Below are positions 53,989 to 63,849 of a stretch of DNA of 64,000 nt, one piece after another. Origin of the DNA: Dysgonomonas sp. BGC7 (GTDB taxonomy: Bacteria; Bacteroidota; Bacteroidia; Bacteroidales; Dysgonomonadaceae); NCBI RefSeq assembly GCF_001261735.1, contig NZ_CVRP01000013.1, forward strand, positions 124,001-188,000. The letters are read 5' to 3'. Positions within the stretch are counted from its first letter, which is position 1. Each line of letters opens with the position of its first letter. The notes under the pieces are model-generated. The model ran no database searches. It saw only the letters and a list, made by a program, of their open reading frames with translations, and had not been told where the DNA came from. A program made the position numbers and the translations under genes.

Positions 53989-56703
53989 ATGAGGTATTTG
54001 TATACATTATTACTTATAGCATTCTGCCTTTCCGCTACAGCCCAAACCAGCGACAAAGGCATCAAGGGGTATGCTCAAGGCTATGTATATGATGTAAATA
54101 CAAAAGAAACGATACCCTATGCCACTGTACGTATAATAACTCAACAAGACAGCATACAGATACAAGCTGTTGCCACCGACACTAAAGGGCGATTTAATAT
54201 ACCTCTATCAGCAGGAAACTACATCATCGACATATCTTTTATAGGATATAAGTCATTTTTACGGGACTTTAACATCTCAAACATAGAACCTATTTACAAA
54301 TTTGGAGACATTTTCTTAGAAGAAAATTCTATCGCACTGGGCGAGATGGTAATAGAGGCCAAAATACCGGATATAGTCGTAAAAGGAGACACCATAGAGT
54401 ACAATGCAGGGGCATACAGTTCGCAAGAAAGCGATATGCTACAAGATATGGTAAAGAATATTCCGGGTATAGAGATAGACAATAATGGAAACATTACCGC
54501 GAATGGAAAACCGGTACAGAAAATACTTGTAGACGGGAAAGAGTTTTTTGGCAACGACATACCAATGGCATTGGCCAATTTGCCTGCCAATATGATAAAG
54601 AAGCTACAGCTCTACAAGCAAGATTCGGAGACTGCACAGATCACTGGATTTAAAGATAAAGAACCTGAACAGGTACTTAACCTTGTAGTAAAGGAAGAAT
54701 TGAAACAAAGCATATTCGGAGACATAAAAGCGGGTTTTGGCAGCGACAATAAATATGCACATAAAGCCCTAATCAATTACATGCGAAACGGCAATCAGAT
54801 CTCCGTTGTGGGAGATATCGATAATGTTAGTGACAATGACTACCCCGGAGGGATGTCTATGGATACCGGTATAGATAAAAACAAAAATGTTGGGGCAAAC
54901 ACATATTTCCAGGCATCAGAAAAACTAAAAATAGGAGGAAACATAAGGTATTCCAGAAATGAGAATTTAATGGAAACCAAAACAAACACACAAACATTTC
55001 TTTCTTCAGGAGATAGATTCTCGAAACAAAACAGTTCTTCTTCAAATATGCGGGAAAACTTCAATATGGGTATAAACCTGCAATGGAAACCCGATTCGTT
55101 AACTACCGTTTTCGCCCGTTCGTATGTAAGTCTGAATAATACTGAAAGTATAAACAAATCGGAGAACCTATCTTTCGTTGCCGAAAAAGATACAACCTCC
55201 GGACATTCTATTACTCAGAATAAAGGTGACGGATACAATGTCAACAACTACCTGACAATAGGGAGAAAACTCAACAACAAGGGCAGAACTATCAGCCTCA
55301 CTTTCAACAATTCTCTACGAAAGGATGATGCCGATGGAACAAATTATTCTTTTACCCAGTATACAGGCTCTAATCCCAACAAAGAGATAGATCAACTGAC
55401 AGGAACGAATAACAAATCGAACAGTTATAATATATCCATGTCTTATGTGGAGCCTTTGGGCAAAGATTACAAATTACAGTTAATATATTCATATAACCGG
55501 AATGGTTCGGAACGCATCCGCGATGTACGTAAAAAAGACGCTTCAGGTAACTATAATATTATAGATACAGCATATACCCGAAAAACAAAAAACGATTTTA
55601 TTAACCAGAATATCAGTCTTAATTTTCAGGCTGAAAAAGAAAAATACAGATATACAATAGGCGTTAGCATCGACCCTTCGAATTCGAAAAGTAAAGTTAA
55701 TTTTCAAGACTCGATTATAGAGAAATTATCTCAGAATGTAGTCAATTTCTCTCCAAGTATCAACTTTACATACATGCCAAACGACAATAGTAGCTTCGAC
55801 TTCAGTTATTCCGGTTCTACAAGCCAGCCCAGCATCAGTCAGTTGTCTGCCGATACGGTTATCGTAAGTGCTTTATCGAAACGTTACGGAAATCCCAATC
55901 TAAAACCAAGCTATAGGAATAACATGAATCTTTACTATCAGAAATCTAATTATGAAACAGGACGGTTTCTTATGGTTTCGGCCGGATTCAATTATACATT
56001 CAACAATATTGTAGACTATATCCTGATAGACAGCCTCAACAACAGAGACGAAACATACAGAAACATAAATGGAAACATGGGAGCCAATATCAATTTCATG
56101 TTTGATACTCCTTTACGAAACAAAAAATTCACGATAAATAATACTACTTATTCGAATTATTATAAAAATATTGGATATACGAACGGACAAAAAGCAATAA
56201 CTCACAACATAGTACTTAATGAACAGTTAACAGCCAAATTTAAATCTTCTAAATTTGAAACCAGTCTGCGGGCAGGGCTAACATACAGCATGGTACGCAA
56301 CAACCTGAGCAGCATACAAGACCGAAACACCACCAACTACAATCTTTATCACTTTGCATTATTGAAACTTCCTTTCGATTTTTCGATACAAAGTTCATTA
56401 AGCTTCTCATATTATACAGGCTACGAAGACGATTTTAAGAGTAGCGAAGTGCTTTGGAATGCATCTATTTCAAAACAATTCTTAAAGAAGAAAAAAGCAA
56501 CTCTAAAAGCGCAGTTCTTTGATATACTAAACGACAGGAATAATATTACCCGTATAGTAACCGGAAGTGAAATGTCCGATTCCCGATCCAATACTGTGAA
56601 CCAATATTTCATGATAAGTTTCTCATATAAATTCAATTTCATAAAAAGTAAAGGCAAGAAGGACACTTCTGATGATGAATATTACGAAGAAGAATATTAC
56701 TAA
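53989..56703 (+). CDS. TonB-receptor-like outer membrane beta-barrel protein
   Basis: A 904-aa outer membrane protein with a signal peptide ending LSATAQ. A CarboxypepD-reg-like domain (~28-105, GYVYDVNTKETIPYATVRII and FIGYKSFLRDF) is followed by a plug-like segment (QDMVKNIPGIEIDNNGNI, PVQKILVDGKEFFGNDIPMA) and a beta-barrel of the OMP_b-brl_3 type. The C-terminus has an acidic extension (DTSDDEYYEEEYY). It has no SusD partner. Substrate and role are unknown; it may be a transporter or an assembly/surface protein. Confidence 0.85.
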   Translation: MRYLYTLLLIAFCLSATAQTSDKGIKGYAQGYVYDVNTKETIPYATVRIITQQDSIQIQAVATDTKGRFNIPLSAGNYIIDISFIGYKSFLRDFNISNIEPIYKFGDIFLEENSIALGEMVIEAKIPDIVVKGDTIEYNAGAYSSQESDMLQDMVKNIPGIEIDNNGNITANGKPVQKILVDGKEFFGNDIPMALANLPANMIKKLQLYKQDSETAQITGFKDKEPEQVLNLVVKEELKQSIFGDIKAGFGSDNKYAHKALINYMRNGNQISVVGDIDNVSDNDYPGGMSMDTGIDKNKNVGANTYFQASEKLKIGGNIRYSRNENLMETKTNTQTFLSSGDRFSKQNSSSSNMRENFNMGINLQWKPDSLTTVFARSYVSLNNTESINKSENLSFVAEKDTTSGHSITQNKGDGYNVNNYLTIGRKLNNKGRTISLTFNNSLRKDDADGTNYSFTQYTGSNPNKEIDQLTGTNNKSNSYNISMSYVEPLGKDYKLQLIYSYNRNGSERIRDVRKKDASGNYNIIDTAYTRKTKNDFINQNISLNFQAEKEKYRYTIGVSIDPSNSKSKVNFQDSIIEKLSQNVVNFSPSINFTYMPNDNSSFDFSYSGSTSQPSISQLSADTVIVSALSKRYGNPNLKPSYRNNMNLYYQKSNYETGRFLMVSAGFNYTFNNIVDYILIDSLNNRDETYRNINGNMGANINFMFDTPLRNKKFTINNTTYSNYYKNIGYTNGQKAITHNIVLNEQLTAKFKSSKFETSLRAGLTYSMVRNNLSSIQDRNTTNYNLYHFALLKLPFDFSIQSSLSFSYYTGYEDDFKSSEVLWNASISKQFLKKKKATLKAQFFDILNDRNNITRIVTGSEMSDSRSNTVNQYFMISFSYKFNFIKSKGKKDTSDDEYYEEEYY

Positions 56704-56837
56704 AAGACAGAAATCGAGCCTTTAAAACACATAAGCGAATCAATAATCGACATTCTCCTTGCACATTGAATATTTATTTATAAATTGCGCAACATTAACC
56801 TAATATTCTAATCATATACCATTTATAAACTAATATC

Positions 56838-58298
56838 ATGTCAGAAAATTCCACGAAAATTAAATTTTACAATGGAGAAAACATTCCATTGGAACTGCAC
56901 AAAGTGCGCGTAGTACAAAAATTACATTTAGTTCCTATCGAGCGCAGATTAGAAGCCCTGTACGAAGCAGGATTCAATACCTTCAGGCTCGACACCAAAG
57001 ACGTATTTCTGGATATGCTCACCGACAGCGGAACCAATGCATTAAGCGATAGACAAATGGGGGCAATGATGATAGCCGACGATGCCTATGCTGGTTCGCA
57101 AAGTTTTGTAAGATATCAAAAGGCTGTAGAAGAGGTTTTGGGAAAAAAGTACCTTCTTCCTGTACATCAAGGGCGTGCGGCCGAGAATATTATATCAAAC
57201 GCATACATACGCAAAGGTAGTATTGTGCCCATGAACTACCACTTCACAACAGCAATGGCGCACATAACTCAGTATGGAGGTAAAATAGAGGAGCTGTTGT
57301 ATGATGAAGCTTATGTTATCAAGAGTAAGCATCCATTCAAAGGAAATATGAATATAGAGAAACTGGAACAATGTATCACAAAACATGGAGCCTCTAACAT
57401 TCCCTATATCCGTATGGAAGCCTCTACCAATCTTATAGGAGGGCAACCATTCTCTATGGAAAACCTTCGTGATGTACGCGCAATTGCCGACAAATATAAA
57501 ATACGGCTAGTTTTAGATGCAAGTCTTTTAGGAGAAAATGCATGGCTTATCAAGCAAAGAGAAGAAGAGTTTAAAAATAGTTCGATGGCTGAAATAATAT
57601 TAGCCATGACAGACTTAGCCGACTTAGTATATTTCTCTGCCCGTAAGTTGAGCTCTTCGAGAGGAGGAGGTATCTGTACAAACGACCATGCTATACTTAA
57701 AGAGTTAGAACCTCTAGTACCTCTCTTCGAAGGATTCTTAACGTACGGAGGAATGTCGGTGCGAGAAATAGAAGCTATTGCTGTAGGACTATATGAAACG
57801 CTCGACGAAACTATGATATGTCAAAGTCCTCAATATATTAAATATCTTGTAGATGCACTCGATAACAAAGGCATACCGGTAGTTACTCCGGCTGGAGTAT
57901 TAGGATGTCATGTTAATGCAATGGAGATATGCTCTCACATATCCCAGAAAGAATATCCGGCAGGCTCACTAGCTGCTGCATTTTTCCTCATTTCAGGAGT
58001 AAGAGGTATGGAGCGCGGGTCTGTATCGAATCAAAGAGACGAATACGGAAACGAAACTTATGCTGATATGGAGCTCCTACGTTTGGCAGTACCACGACGG
58101 GTATTTACTCTTTCTCAGATAAAATACGTAGAAGACCGTATGACTTGGCTCTACGAAAACCGCCATCTTATAGGCGGGCTCAAATTCGTATACGAACCTC
58201 CTGTTTTGCGCTTCTTCATGGGAGGATTAGAACCAGTGAGTGATTGGCCTCAGAAATTAATGACCAAGTTCAGAGAGGACTTTGGAGACAGTCTCTAA
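56838..58298 (+). CDS. PLP-dependent beta-eliminating lyase, tyrosine phenol-lyase/tryptophanase family (divergent)
   Basis: A 486-aa fold-type I enzyme. Family motifs are VFLDMLTDSGTNALSDRQ, DDAYAGSQSF, PVHQGRAAEN (Arg113) and the PLP lysine Lys270 in FSARKL. The substrate-specificity positions look like tyrosine phenol-lyase rather than tryptophanase: Thr137 (FTT), Arg393 (MERG) and Phe459-460 (LRFF). The cofactor site is unusual: Asp227 is kept but the arginine that normally follows it (DxxR) is Leu230, and the residue after Lys270 is Leu instead of Asp. It may be a lyase with another amino acid substrate. Confidence 0.75.
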   Translation: MSENSTKIKFYNGENIPLELHKVRVVQKLHLVPIERRLEALYEAGFNTFRLDTKDVFLDMLTDSGTNALSDRQMGAMMIADDAYAGSQSFVRYQKAVEEVLGKKYLLPVHQGRAAENIISNAYIRKGSIVPMNYHFTTAMAHITQYGGKIEELLYDEAYVIKSKHPFKGNMNIEKLEQCITKHGASNIPYIRMEASTNLIGGQPFSMENLRDVRAIADKYKIRLVLDASLLGENAWLIKQREEEFKNSSMAEIILAMTDLADLVYFSARKLSSSRGGGICTNDHAILKELEPLVPLFEGFLTYGGMSVREIEAIAVGLYETLDETMICQSPQYIKYLVDALDNKGIPVVTPAGVLGCHVNAMEICSHISQKEYPAGSLAAAFFLISGVRGMERGSVSNQRDEYGNETYADMELLRLAVPRRVFTLSQIKYVEDRMTWLYENRHLIGGLKFVYEPPVLRFFMGGLEPVSDWPQKLMTKFREDFGDSL

Positions 58299-58317
58299 TT
58301 GACTCAGAAAAAGAACT

Positions 58318-58351
58318 AAAAGCATGAACTATAATAGTCCATGCTTTTTTT
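58318..58351 (+). terminator. Intrinsic terminator after the beta-eliminating lyase gene
   Basis: aaaagcatgaact (58318-58330) pairs with agtccatgctttt (58336-58348) with one mismatch and a 5-nt loop, and the T-run continues. It lies about 20 bp past the stop codon. Confidence 0.85.
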
Positions 58352-58394
58352 TAACATTTGACATAGATTTAAGGCATTTATTCTTTTATTTTTC

Positions 58395-58402
58395 TAGCTT
58401 TG
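58395..58402 (+). promoter_or_regulatory. Possible -7 element of the metalloprotease gene
   Basis: A perfect TAGCTTTG lies 42 bp before the ATG at 58445, just downstream of a terminator. The nearest TTTG (58357-58360) is too far upstream for the standard spacing. Confidence 0.5.
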
Positions 58403-58444
58403 TAAGGCTAAAATTTTCCATTTACCTAAAAAGAAGACCCAGCT

Positions 58445-60958
58445 ATGCTAAAGAAAAATCTTATTCTTATCATTTTCCTCATTCTAGGAATCGTTAGCAG
58501 CGATGCACAGATAAGAAATCCATTCAAAAAAAGGAAGAAAGAAGAAAAGAAAGAAGCCGTCGCCTCACCAGTTAAAAAACCAGAGACAACAAGTGTAAAA
58601 AAATACAGTGAGATAATAACAAAAGAAGCTAAAACTTCTCTTGGTTTCTTTTCTGTACACAAAGTGAAAGATAAATACTACTTTGAGATTCCAGACTCGA
58701 TTATGGGGCGGGACATACTTGTTGTTAACAGAATATCAAAAGCGCCGGTCAACAGGTATAAATCGCTAGTGGGCTATCCGGGCGACCAAATAGGCGAGAA
58801 CGTAATAAAATTTGAGAAAGGGCCTAACAATAAAATCTTTATCCGCAACATTTCTTACATGGAACAGGCTAAAGACACATTAGGAATGTACCTTTCTGTT
58901 AAGAATTCGAATATGCAACCTATTGTTGCGGCATTTCCTATCCAGACTCAAAAGAAAGACTCTGTAAGTAAAAACCAAAATACCGTAATAGATATCACCG
59001 ACTTTATAAACGGAGACAACAATATCTTTTTCTTCGATACATATATGAAAAAAGGAAGAGGTATTGGAAACTATTTCGCTGATAGAAGTTATATAGATAC
59101 AATAAAAGCGTTTCCTATAAACATAGAGATAAAAACAACAAAAACTTACGCACAGGCTCCTCCAATGGGATTTCCTCCACAATCGGCGGCAACCTTTCCC
59201 AACGACCCTATGACATACGAACTGAATAGTTCTCTGGTCTTACTACCAAAAGAGCCAATGAAGCCACGCCTTTTCGATCCACGTGTTGCATATTTTGCTG
59301 TTCGCTACACAGACTTCGATTCAAATCCGCAGGGGATAGAATACAAATCGAACATAACCCGCTGGAGATTGGAGCCTAAAGAAGAAGATCTGCAAAAATA
59401 TCTGAACGGAGAATTAGTTGAGCCTAAAAAGCCAATCGTATTTTATATAGACCCTGCTACTCCTAAGAAATGGGTTCCGTATCTTATGGCAGGAGTAAAC
59501 GATTGGCAGGAAGCGTTCAAAAAAGCAGGATTTAAAAATGCCATTATAGGACTCGAAGCTCCAAAAGATTCTACATGGAGCCTCGAAGATGCACGCCATT
59601 CGGCAATCGTGTATAAGCCTTCGGATATACCAAATGCCAGTGGGCCTCATGTACATGATCCACGCAGCGGAGAAATAATAGAAACACATATCAACTGGTA
59701 TCACAATGTTATGTCATTACTTCGCAACTGGTATCTGATACAAGCCGGGAATGTAGACAAACGTGCACAAAAAATGCAATTCGACGATGAACTTATGGGA
59801 CAGCTCATCCGTTTCGTCTCGTCGCACGAAGTAGGACATACATTAGGCCTGCGTCATAATTTCGGCTCGTCAGCAACAGTACCTGTCGAAAATTTGAGAG
59901 ACAAAGAATGGGTAGAGGCAAATGGACATACCCCGTCAATAATGGATTATGCACGCTTCAACTATGTAGCACAACCCGAAGACAACATTTCGGAAAAAGG
60001 ACTATTCCCTCGTATTGGCATTTACGATGAATGGTCGATAGAATGGGGCTACAGATATCTTCCACAATTTGCAACAGCAGAAGATGAAGTTCCTTTCTCG
60101 AATAAGACTATTATAGAAAAATTACAATCGGATAAACGTTACACTTTCGGTACTGAGACAGACCCTGACGACCCTCGCAATCAAAGCGAAGATCTTGGAG
60201 ACAATGCCATGTTGGCAAGTTCTTACGGTATAAAAAATCTGAAACGTATAATTCCTCAAATATTCGACTGGACTCAAGAACCAAATAAAGGATATGAGAA
60301 TGCCCGGACAATATATAATGAAGTAGTAAACCAATATAGTCGCTACATGGGGCATGTATCAAAAAACGTAGCAGGAATATACAGAACACCTGTAACCCGT
60401 GAAGAAAATAAAAACGCATTGGAATTTGTACCAAAAGCTACTCAAAAAGAAGCTATGCTATTTCTGAGCGACCAGCTTTTCGCAACTCCTGAATGGCTGA
60501 TAGATAAAGCCCTGATAGGAAAAGCGTTGATAGACCCTGTATCTTCGATAGGTAGTGCACAAAAAAGAGTTATAGACAGATTGATAAGTAAAAATACTAT
60601 CGACAAGATGCTTCGTGACGAGGCCTATAACGGGACAACAGCCTATACCGCTAACGATATGTTTACCGATCTAAAAAAAGGTATATGGGGAGAACTAACA
60701 AATGGAAAAAACATTGACATATATCGCCGAAACCTACAAAAGAATTATGTAAATGCCCTTATAAAGATCACAGATGATAAGACTCTGCAAACAAACCCTT
60801 TTGCATCGGCATCTGACGCTATGGCTATAGCCCGTACACAGCTAACAGATTTGCGTCAAAGTCTACGCAATGCGATAACCTCATCTTCAGGTATAAAACG
60901 TAGTCACTTACAGGATTTATCGGCACAAATCGAAAAAGCGCTGAATACCAACAAATAA
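58445..60958 (+). CDS. Secreted zinc metalloprotease (DUF5117/DUF4953 family)
   Basis: An 837-aa exported protein with an N-terminal signal (MLKKNLILIIFLILGIVSSDA) and a short lysine-rich stretch after it. The metzincin-type motif HEVGHTLGLRHNF gives the HExxHxxGxxH ligands His461, His465 and His471 with Glu462 catalytic; TPSIMDYARFNYV downstream looks like a Met-turn. The N-terminal DUF5117-like region and the C-terminal DUF4953-like region surround it. Physiological substrate is unknown. The next gene starts 1 bp after its stop. Confidence 0.88.
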   Translation: MLKKNLILIIFLILGIVSSDAQIRNPFKKRKKEEKKEAVASPVKKPETTSVKKYSEIITKEAKTSLGFFSVHKVKDKYYFEIPDSIMGRDILVVNRISKAPVNRYKSLVGYPGDQIGENVIKFEKGPNNKIFIRNISYMEQAKDTLGMYLSVKNSNMQPIVAAFPIQTQKKDSVSKNQNTVIDITDFINGDNNIFFFDTYMKKGRGIGNYFADRSYIDTIKAFPINIEIKTTKTYAQAPPMGFPPQSAATFPNDPMTYELNSSLVLLPKEPMKPRLFDPRVAYFAVRYTDFDSNPQGIEYKSNITRWRLEPKEEDLQKYLNGELVEPKKPIVFYIDPATPKKWVPYLMAGVNDWQEAFKKAGFKNAIIGLEAPKDSTWSLEDARHSAIVYKPSDIPNASGPHVHDPRSGEIIETHINWYHNVMSLLRNWYLIQAGNVDKRAQKMQFDDELMGQLIRFVSSHEVGHTLGLRHNFGSSATVPVENLRDKEWVEANGHTPSIMDYARFNYVAQPEDNISEKGLFPRIGIYDEWSIEWGYRYLPQFATAEDEVPFSNKTIIEKLQSDKRYTFGTETDPDDPRNQSEDLGDNAMLASSYGIKNLKRIIPQIFDWTQEPNKGYENARTIYNEVVNQYSRYMGHVSKNVAGIYRTPVTREENKNALEFVPKATQKEAMLFLSDQLFATPEWLIDKALIGKALIDPVSSIGSAQKRVIDRLISKNTIDKMLRDEAYNGTTAYTANDMFTDLKKGIWGELTNGKNIDIYRRNLQKNYVNALIKITDDKTLQTNPFASASDAMAIARTQLTDLRQSLRNAITSSSGIKRSHLQDLSAQIEKALNTNK

Positions 60959-60959
60959 T

Positions 60960-62036
60960 ATGAATATGAAAAAGATATTTTTTATTTCAATCACACTACT
61001 ATTGGCTGTATTAGCCTCCTGCACAGGGAAAAAGAATGAAGAAGAAACAAAAGGGCCAGTCATTATAGCATATTTAACTGGTCATAATGGAGCAATAGAT
61101 ATTACCCGAATTGCAGCAAATAAGGTAACATTTATAAATTATGTTTCTGCTAAAATAGAAGCAGATAAAGCTACTTTAGCAAATAAGGCGGTAGATAGTG
61201 AAAATATAAAAGCACTGACAGGTCTAAAAGAACAAAACCCGAATCTAAAAATTCTCATTTCTATCGGGAATTCTCCTCTTGAGCAGAAAGAACCAGCAAT
61301 CGCACTAACAGCAGAAGGTCAGCAAACTTTTGTGAAATCGACTGTAGAAATCCTAAAAAGATATGATTTGGACGGAATAGACATAGACGGACAATATTCT
61401 TCGACATACGCAGCAATTAGAGCAGAATTGGATGCTTTAGAAAAAGAAGCAGATAGAAAATACTTATTGACAGCTAGTGTAGAAGGACGGGAAGAGCTTA
61501 TTGCCAACACAGATATTGCAAAAGCACAGGAATATCTTAACTATGTGAATGTAAGAACATATGACTTTCAGTCAGGTGACAAAGCTGCGCATCACACCAA
61601 TCTTAGCCCGGCCGATAAATACAGCCCTTCGGAAAGTGTAAGCAAATCTATTCAAGCGTATATAGAAGCAGGCGTTCCTGCCGGAAAACTAACTCTGTCG
61701 GTTGCATCTTACGGACGTTTCTATGAATTGAAGAAAGGTTGGGACAAAGGGCTTGGAGATGCTCTTGCCAAACAACTAGAGGTAAAAGACTACTCCACAA
61801 TAAAAGATAGTTTGGTAAACAAACTCGAATATTACAGATATTGGGACGATGCAGCTCAGGCTCCTTACCTCTTTAACTTCTATAAAGGTATCTTCGTTAC
61901 CTATGATGATGAAGAGTCGGCTAAAGCAAAAAGCCTGTATGCTCTGACAAACGAACTGGGAGGAATTGCCCTTTGGGACTACAATTCCGATTCAAAAGGC
62001 TTTCTTCTGAATGCAATCAACCAGACATTGAAATAA
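60960..62036 (+). CDS. GH18-family lipoprotein with altered catalytic motif
   Basis: A 358-aa lipoprotein (lipobox LASC, Cys21). The TIM-barrel landmarks of GH18 are present: VTFINYVSAKIE (strand 2), LKILISIGN (strand 3), the motif YDLDGIDIDGQYS (strand 4), VNVRTYDF (strand 6), LTLSVASYGRF and GGIALWDYN (strand 8). The catalytic DxxDxDxE motif reads D138-xx-D141-x-D143-G-Q145, so the acid/base glutamate is glutamine (codon caa at 61392-61394). Chitinase-type hydrolysis is therefore doubtful; a glycan- or protein-binding role is possible. It is cotranscribed with the metalloprotease. Confidence 0.85.
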   Translation: MNMKKIFFISITLLLAVLASCTGKKNEEETKGPVIIAYLTGHNGAIDITRIAANKVTFINYVSAKIEADKATLANKAVDSENIKALTGLKEQNPNLKILISIGNSPLEQKEPAIALTAEGQQTFVKSTVEILKRYDLDGIDIDGQYSSTYAAIRAELDALEKEADRKYLLTASVEGREELIANTDIAKAQEYLNYVNVRTYDFQSGDKAAHHTNLSPADKYSPSESVSKSIQAYIEAGVPAGKLTLSVASYGRFYELKKGWDKGLGDALAKQLEVKDYSTIKDSLVNKLEYYRYWDDAAQAPYLFNFYKGIFVTYDDEESAKAKSLYALTNELGGIALWDYNSDSKGFLLNAINQTLK

Positions 62037-62113
62037 TAAAATTTAACAGATGCCGTTCTTCTTATTGCACATCTGTTTGTACTTTTGAATACAAGCTAAG
62101 GTGCAAAAAGTAT

Positions 62114-62150
62114 AAAAGCCACTTTAGATAAAGTTAAAGTGGCTTTTCTT
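62114..62150 (+). terminator. Intrinsic terminator after the GH18 gene
   Basis: A perfect 13-bp stem (aaaagccacttta at 62114-62126, taaagtggctttt at 62135-62147) has an 8-nt loop and is followed by CTTT. A weaker hairpin (aacagatg 62045-62052 / catctgtt 62070-62077) lies nearer the stop. Only 25 bp remain before the next gene. Confidence 0.8.
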
Positions 62151-62172
62151 TACTCAATTATTAACAGTAAAC

Positions 62173-63717
62173 ATGAAGAAAAAACGGATACTCTGGGCTG
62201 ACGACGAAATAGACATACTACGGGCTCATATTCTTTTCCTCCAAGAGAAGGGTTATGAGGTTACACCTGTCAATAGTGGTCAAGATGCCATAGAGAGTTT
62301 TGTAGAACAACCGTTCGACATCGTATTTCTCGATGAGCATATGCCCGGACTATCAGGGATAGAAACCCTTAGCCGATTGAAAGAGTTGAATGCAAATACT
62401 CCTGTCATCATGATTACCAAGAGCGAAGATGAAGGAATAATGACTCATGCCATAGGTAAAAAAATTGCCGACTATCTTATAAAGCCTGTCAATCCGAATC
62501 AGATATTGCTGGCTTTAAAGAAAAACCTACACAAAGACGATATTGTCTCCGAAATCACACTGGAAGGCTATCGGGAAGAATTCAGCAAAATAAGTACACA
62601 AATAGGAGACCAACTCGATTATGAAGGTTGGATTGATATATATAAAAAGCTTATATACTGGGAAACAGAACTTACAACAACTGACAGCCCCCTGCTGGAG
62701 TTGCTTCTCTCCCAAAAGAGCGAGGCGAATAATGCTTTTTGCAAATTCGTGAAGAAAAACTATGAAGAATGGATACAGTCTTCTGAAAACAGACCGTTGA
62801 TAAGTCCTGATATTCTACCGAAGAAAATATTTCCGATGCTCGATGAGGGAGAAAAAATCTTTTTCATTCTTATCGACAATTTTCGGCTCGACCAATGGTG
62901 GGAGATAAAAGACCTGTTGACCAACGAATTTACTATCAACGAAAGCGAATTCCTGAGCATATTACCTACTGCAACCCAGTATGCGCGCAATGCAATATTC
63001 TCAGGTTTGATGCCATCGCAAATAGCCAAGATGTATCCCGACTTATGGATCGGGGAAGAAGAGGAAGAAAGTAAAAACAGTAATGAAGAAGCACTTCTGC
63101 AAACTCAAATAGACCGTTATCGGAAAAAGTACACATTCTCATATCATAAACTTCTTACATCATCTTCGGGCGAAAAGCTTATACAAAACATGAACACAAT
63201 GAGTAATAAACAATTAAATGTCATTGTAATCAATTTTGTAGATATGCTTTCCCATGCGCGCACCGAATCGAAGATGATACGAGAACTTGCTTCTGACGAA
63301 GCAGCATATCGCTCCCTCACCCGCTCGTGGTTCAAGCACTCGAGCACAATGGAGATACTACGCAAGGCAAAGAGTATGGGCTACAAAATAGTTCTCACCA
63401 CCGATCATGGCACGGTACGGGTAAAAAATCCATTAAAAATAATCGCAGACAAGTCGGTCAACTCCAATATCCGCTATAAGCTGGGGCGCAATATTGAATA
63501 TGACCGAAAAAAAGTATATGACATACATTCTCCCGAGAAGGTAGGGCTACCTGCTCCTAATTTGAGTACAAAATATATATTTGCTACAGGAAATGACTTT
63601 TTCGCCTACCCTAACAACTACAATTATTATGTATCTTATTATGCCGACACATTTCAGCATGGAGGTATATCTCTCGAAGAAATGATAGTCCCTCTTATTA
63701 CTCTCACAGGTAAGTAA
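62173..63717 (+). CDS. porX: PorX-type response regulator with PglZ domain
   Basis: A 514-aa protein. The N-terminal receiver (~1-120) has acidic Asp10/Asp11, phospho-acceptor Asp54 (FLDEHMPG), Thr82 and Lys104 (YLIKPVNP). A linker leads to an alkaline-phosphatase-like PglZ domain (~200-514) with ILIDNFRLDQWWEIKD and LTTDHGTVRVKNP. In Porphyromonas gingivalis PorX regulates the type IX secretion system; the orthologue role here is inferred. No partner sensor or type IX component lies nearby. Confidence 0.9.
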   Translation: MKKKRILWADDEIDILRAHILFLQEKGYEVTPVNSGQDAIESFVEQPFDIVFLDEHMPGLSGIETLSRLKELNANTPVIMITKSEDEGIMTHAIGKKIADYLIKPVNPNQILLALKKNLHKDDIVSEITLEGYREEFSKISTQIGDQLDYEGWIDIYKKLIYWETELTTTDSPLLELLLSQKSEANNAFCKFVKKNYEEWIQSSENRPLISPDILPKKIFPMLDEGEKIFFILIDNFRLDQWWEIKDLLTNEFTINESEFLSILPTATQYARNAIFSGLMPSQIAKMYPDLWIGEEEEESKNSNEEALLQTQIDRYRKKYTFSYHKLLTSSSGEKLIQNMNTMSNKQLNVIVINFVDMLSHARTESKMIRELASDEAAYRSLTRSWFKHSSTMEILRKAKSMGYKIVLTTDHGTVRVKNPLKIIADKSVNSNIRYKLGRNIEYDRKKVYDIHSPEKVGLPAPNLSTKYIFATGNDFFAYPNNYNYYVSYYADTFQHGGISLEEMIVPLITLTGK

Positions 63718-63772
63718 AGTAAGAGATAATGCATGCAATAGAACAATATTCGCATGATTACAATTTCTAATA

Positions 63773-63803
63773 TTTGACAGTAGTAGAAAATATATTATAT
63801 TTG
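63773..63803 (+). promoter_or_regulatory. Predicted promoter of the last gene
   Basis: TTTG (63773-63776) and a perfect TATATTTG (63796-63803) are 19 bp apart, an excellent Bacteroidetes consensus match. It is 46 bp upstream of the ATG at 63850. Confidence 0.75.
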
Positions 63804-63849
63804 TTCTTAACGCTTGAGAATATCCCTAATCAACCTTAATTATTATATT

